This document shows positions 6,403-7,239 of a stretch of DNA of 7,239 bases, one piece after another; position 1 is the stretch's first letter, and each line of letters starts with the position of its first letter. The position numbers and the translations under genes are program-made. The stretch covers positions 1-7,239 of the forward strand of contig CAMDRY010000156.1 in the NCBI GenBank assembly GCA_945906975.1, written 5' to 3'. Origin of the DNA: Bordetella parapertussis. Lineage in GTDB: Bacteria; Pseudomonadota; Gammaproteobacteria; Burkholderiales; SG8-39. The notes beneath the pieces were generated by a model. The model saw nothing but the letters and a program-made list of their open reading frames with translations, was not told where the DNA came from and did not search any database.

Positions 6403-7239
6403 TTAGTGGTTGTCTTTCGGGATATCTGATCCGCTTTTCCCGACCAGGAAGTCCAGATCGGCCCCCTGATTGGCCTGCAATACGTGATCCACATACAGTT
6501 TGTAGTAGCCACGCTGCATCGGCGCTTTTGGTGCTTTCCATTTCTTTCGCCGGCGTTCGAGTTCTTCGTCGGAAACATGCAGGTGGAGCCTGCGCTTTGC
6601 CACGTCCAGTTCGACGATGTCGCCATCTTGCACCAGGCCCAGCGCGCCGCCGGCCGCCGCTTCCGGGGCCGCGTGCAGCACAACCGTGCCGTAAGCCGTG
6701 CCGCTCATGCGGGCGTCCGAGATGCGCACCATGTCGGTGATGCCTTTTTTTAAGACCTTGGGAGGCAGGGGCATGTTTCCCACCTCGGCCATGCCCGGAT
6801 AGCCCTTGGGGCCGCAGTTTTGCAGCACCATGACGCAGTTCTCATCGATGTCGAGTTTCGGATCGTCAATGCGCGCGTGGAAATCGCCGATGTTCTTGAA
6901 CACCACGGCGCGGCCTTTGTGCTTCATCAGCCTGGGTGTCGCCGCCGAGGGCTTAATGATGGCGCCGTCAGGGCACAGGTTGCCGCGCAGTACGGCGATA
7001 CCGGTGTTTTTCTTGAACGGTTTTTCAAACGGGGTGATGACGTTGCGGTTGAAGCACTCAGCGTTCTTGTTGTTTTCCCAGATTGTCTGGCCATTTACCG
7101 TCAGTGCCTTTTTGTGCAGCAGGCCGTTCTTGCCCAGTTCGCGCAGCACCACGGGCAGGCCGCCGGCGTAGCAAAAATCCTCCATGAGAAACTTGCCATT
7201 GGGCATCAGGTTGAGCAGGGTGTGTACGCCGCGGCCGAG
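6403..7239 (-). CDS. IlvD/Edd-family sugar-acid dehydratase (L-arabinonate/D-xylonate type), C-terminal part
   Basis: Partial. The reading frame is open to the right window edge and 278 residues are visible, roughly the C-terminal half of a protein that normally has about 570-600. The frame begins LGRGVHTLLNLMPNGKFLMED; the in-frame ATG at 7206 is internal, not the start. Landmarks, numbered from the visible end: RGNLCPDGAIIKPSAA (86-101), NCGPKGYPGMAEVGNMPLPP (141-160), the signature SDARMSGTAYG (174-184) whose serine (179) corresponds to the catalytic serine of the family, HAAPEAAAGG (189-198), and the C-terminal YYKLYVDHVLQANQGADLDFLVG. The SDARMSGTAYG and C-terminal patterns fit the sugar-acid dehydratases rather than IlvD (dihydroxyacid) or Edd proper. 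Such enzymes are cytoplasmic, use an Fe-S cluster and Mg2+, and convert aldonic acids to 2-keto-3-deoxy acids. The cluster cysteines are in the missing half. It is the first visible gene of the minus-strand operon. Confidence 0.9.
   Translation of the reverse strand, partial: LGRGVHTLLNLMPNGKFLMEDFCYAGGLPVVLRELGKNGLLHKKALTVNGQTIWENNKNAECFNRNVITPFEKPFKKNTGIAVLRGNLCPDGAIIKPSAATPRLMKHKGRAVVFKNIGDFHARIDDPKLDIDENCVMVLQNCGPKGYPGMAEVGNMPLPPKVLKKGITDMVRISDARMSGTAYGTVVLHAAPEAAAGGALGLVQDGDIVELDVAKRRLHLHVSDEELERRRKKWKAPKAPMQRGYYKLYVDHVLQANQGADLDFLVGKSGSDIPKDNH

Noticed and set aside
7204..7206. ATG at 7206 as the start of the right-hand dehydratase
   Set aside because: The frame stays open to the window edge, and the 11 residues before this ATG (LGRGVHTLLNL) continue the family sequence, so it is an internal methionine.
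1..7239. CRISPR, tRNA, insertion sequence, toxin-antitoxin or phage-defence elements
   Set aside because: I found no repeat-spacer pattern, cloverleaf, transposase or matching small gene pair. Nearly all sequence is accounted for by seven ordinary genes.

Overview
The window reads as chromosomal DNA of a betaproteobacterium, probably of the Burkholderiales. The base composition is GC-rich, TypA closely resembles the betaproteobacterial form, and sugar-acid dehydratases combined with a TRAP transporter are typical of that group. The assignment rests on recalled family resemblance, not on a search. I see no mobile element, CRISPR array, tRNA or rRNA, and no gene with foreign-looking composition.

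Left part (1-2286): the 5' end of rsmE (16S rRNA m3U1498 methyltransferase, minus strand, cut by the window edge) is divergent from typA (translational GTPase TypA/BipA, plus strand). The 125-base gap between them carries two mirror-image TAGAAT -10-like boxes. The rsmE box lies so close to the only possible start codon that the mRNA is predicted to be leaderless. typA ends at a perfect 18-bp hairpin that should terminate transcription from both sides.

Right part (2287-7239): five genes all run on the minus strand. In transcription order they are an IlvD/Edd-family sugar-acid dehydratase (5' part outside the window), the small (DctQ) and large (DctM) membrane subunits of a TRAP transporter, a UxaA-family dehydratase, and a small exported DUF4189 protein. 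dctQ and dctM overlap by 4 bases, and the DUF4189 gene starts 9 bases after the UxaA-family stop codon. The two remaining gaps (about 95 and 111 bases) each hold a hairpin. The likely role is uptake of a sugar acid by the TRAP system followed by dehydration to a 2-keto-3-deoxy acid. The substrate cannot be read from the sequence, and neither the solute-binding protein (DctP) nor a regulator is visible.

Nothing here is clearly a new system. The points most worth following up are the predicted leaderless rsmE, the pairing of two unrelated sugar-acid dehydratases with a TRAP pair, the enlarged DctM, and the DUF4189 gene closely coupled to the catabolic operon.
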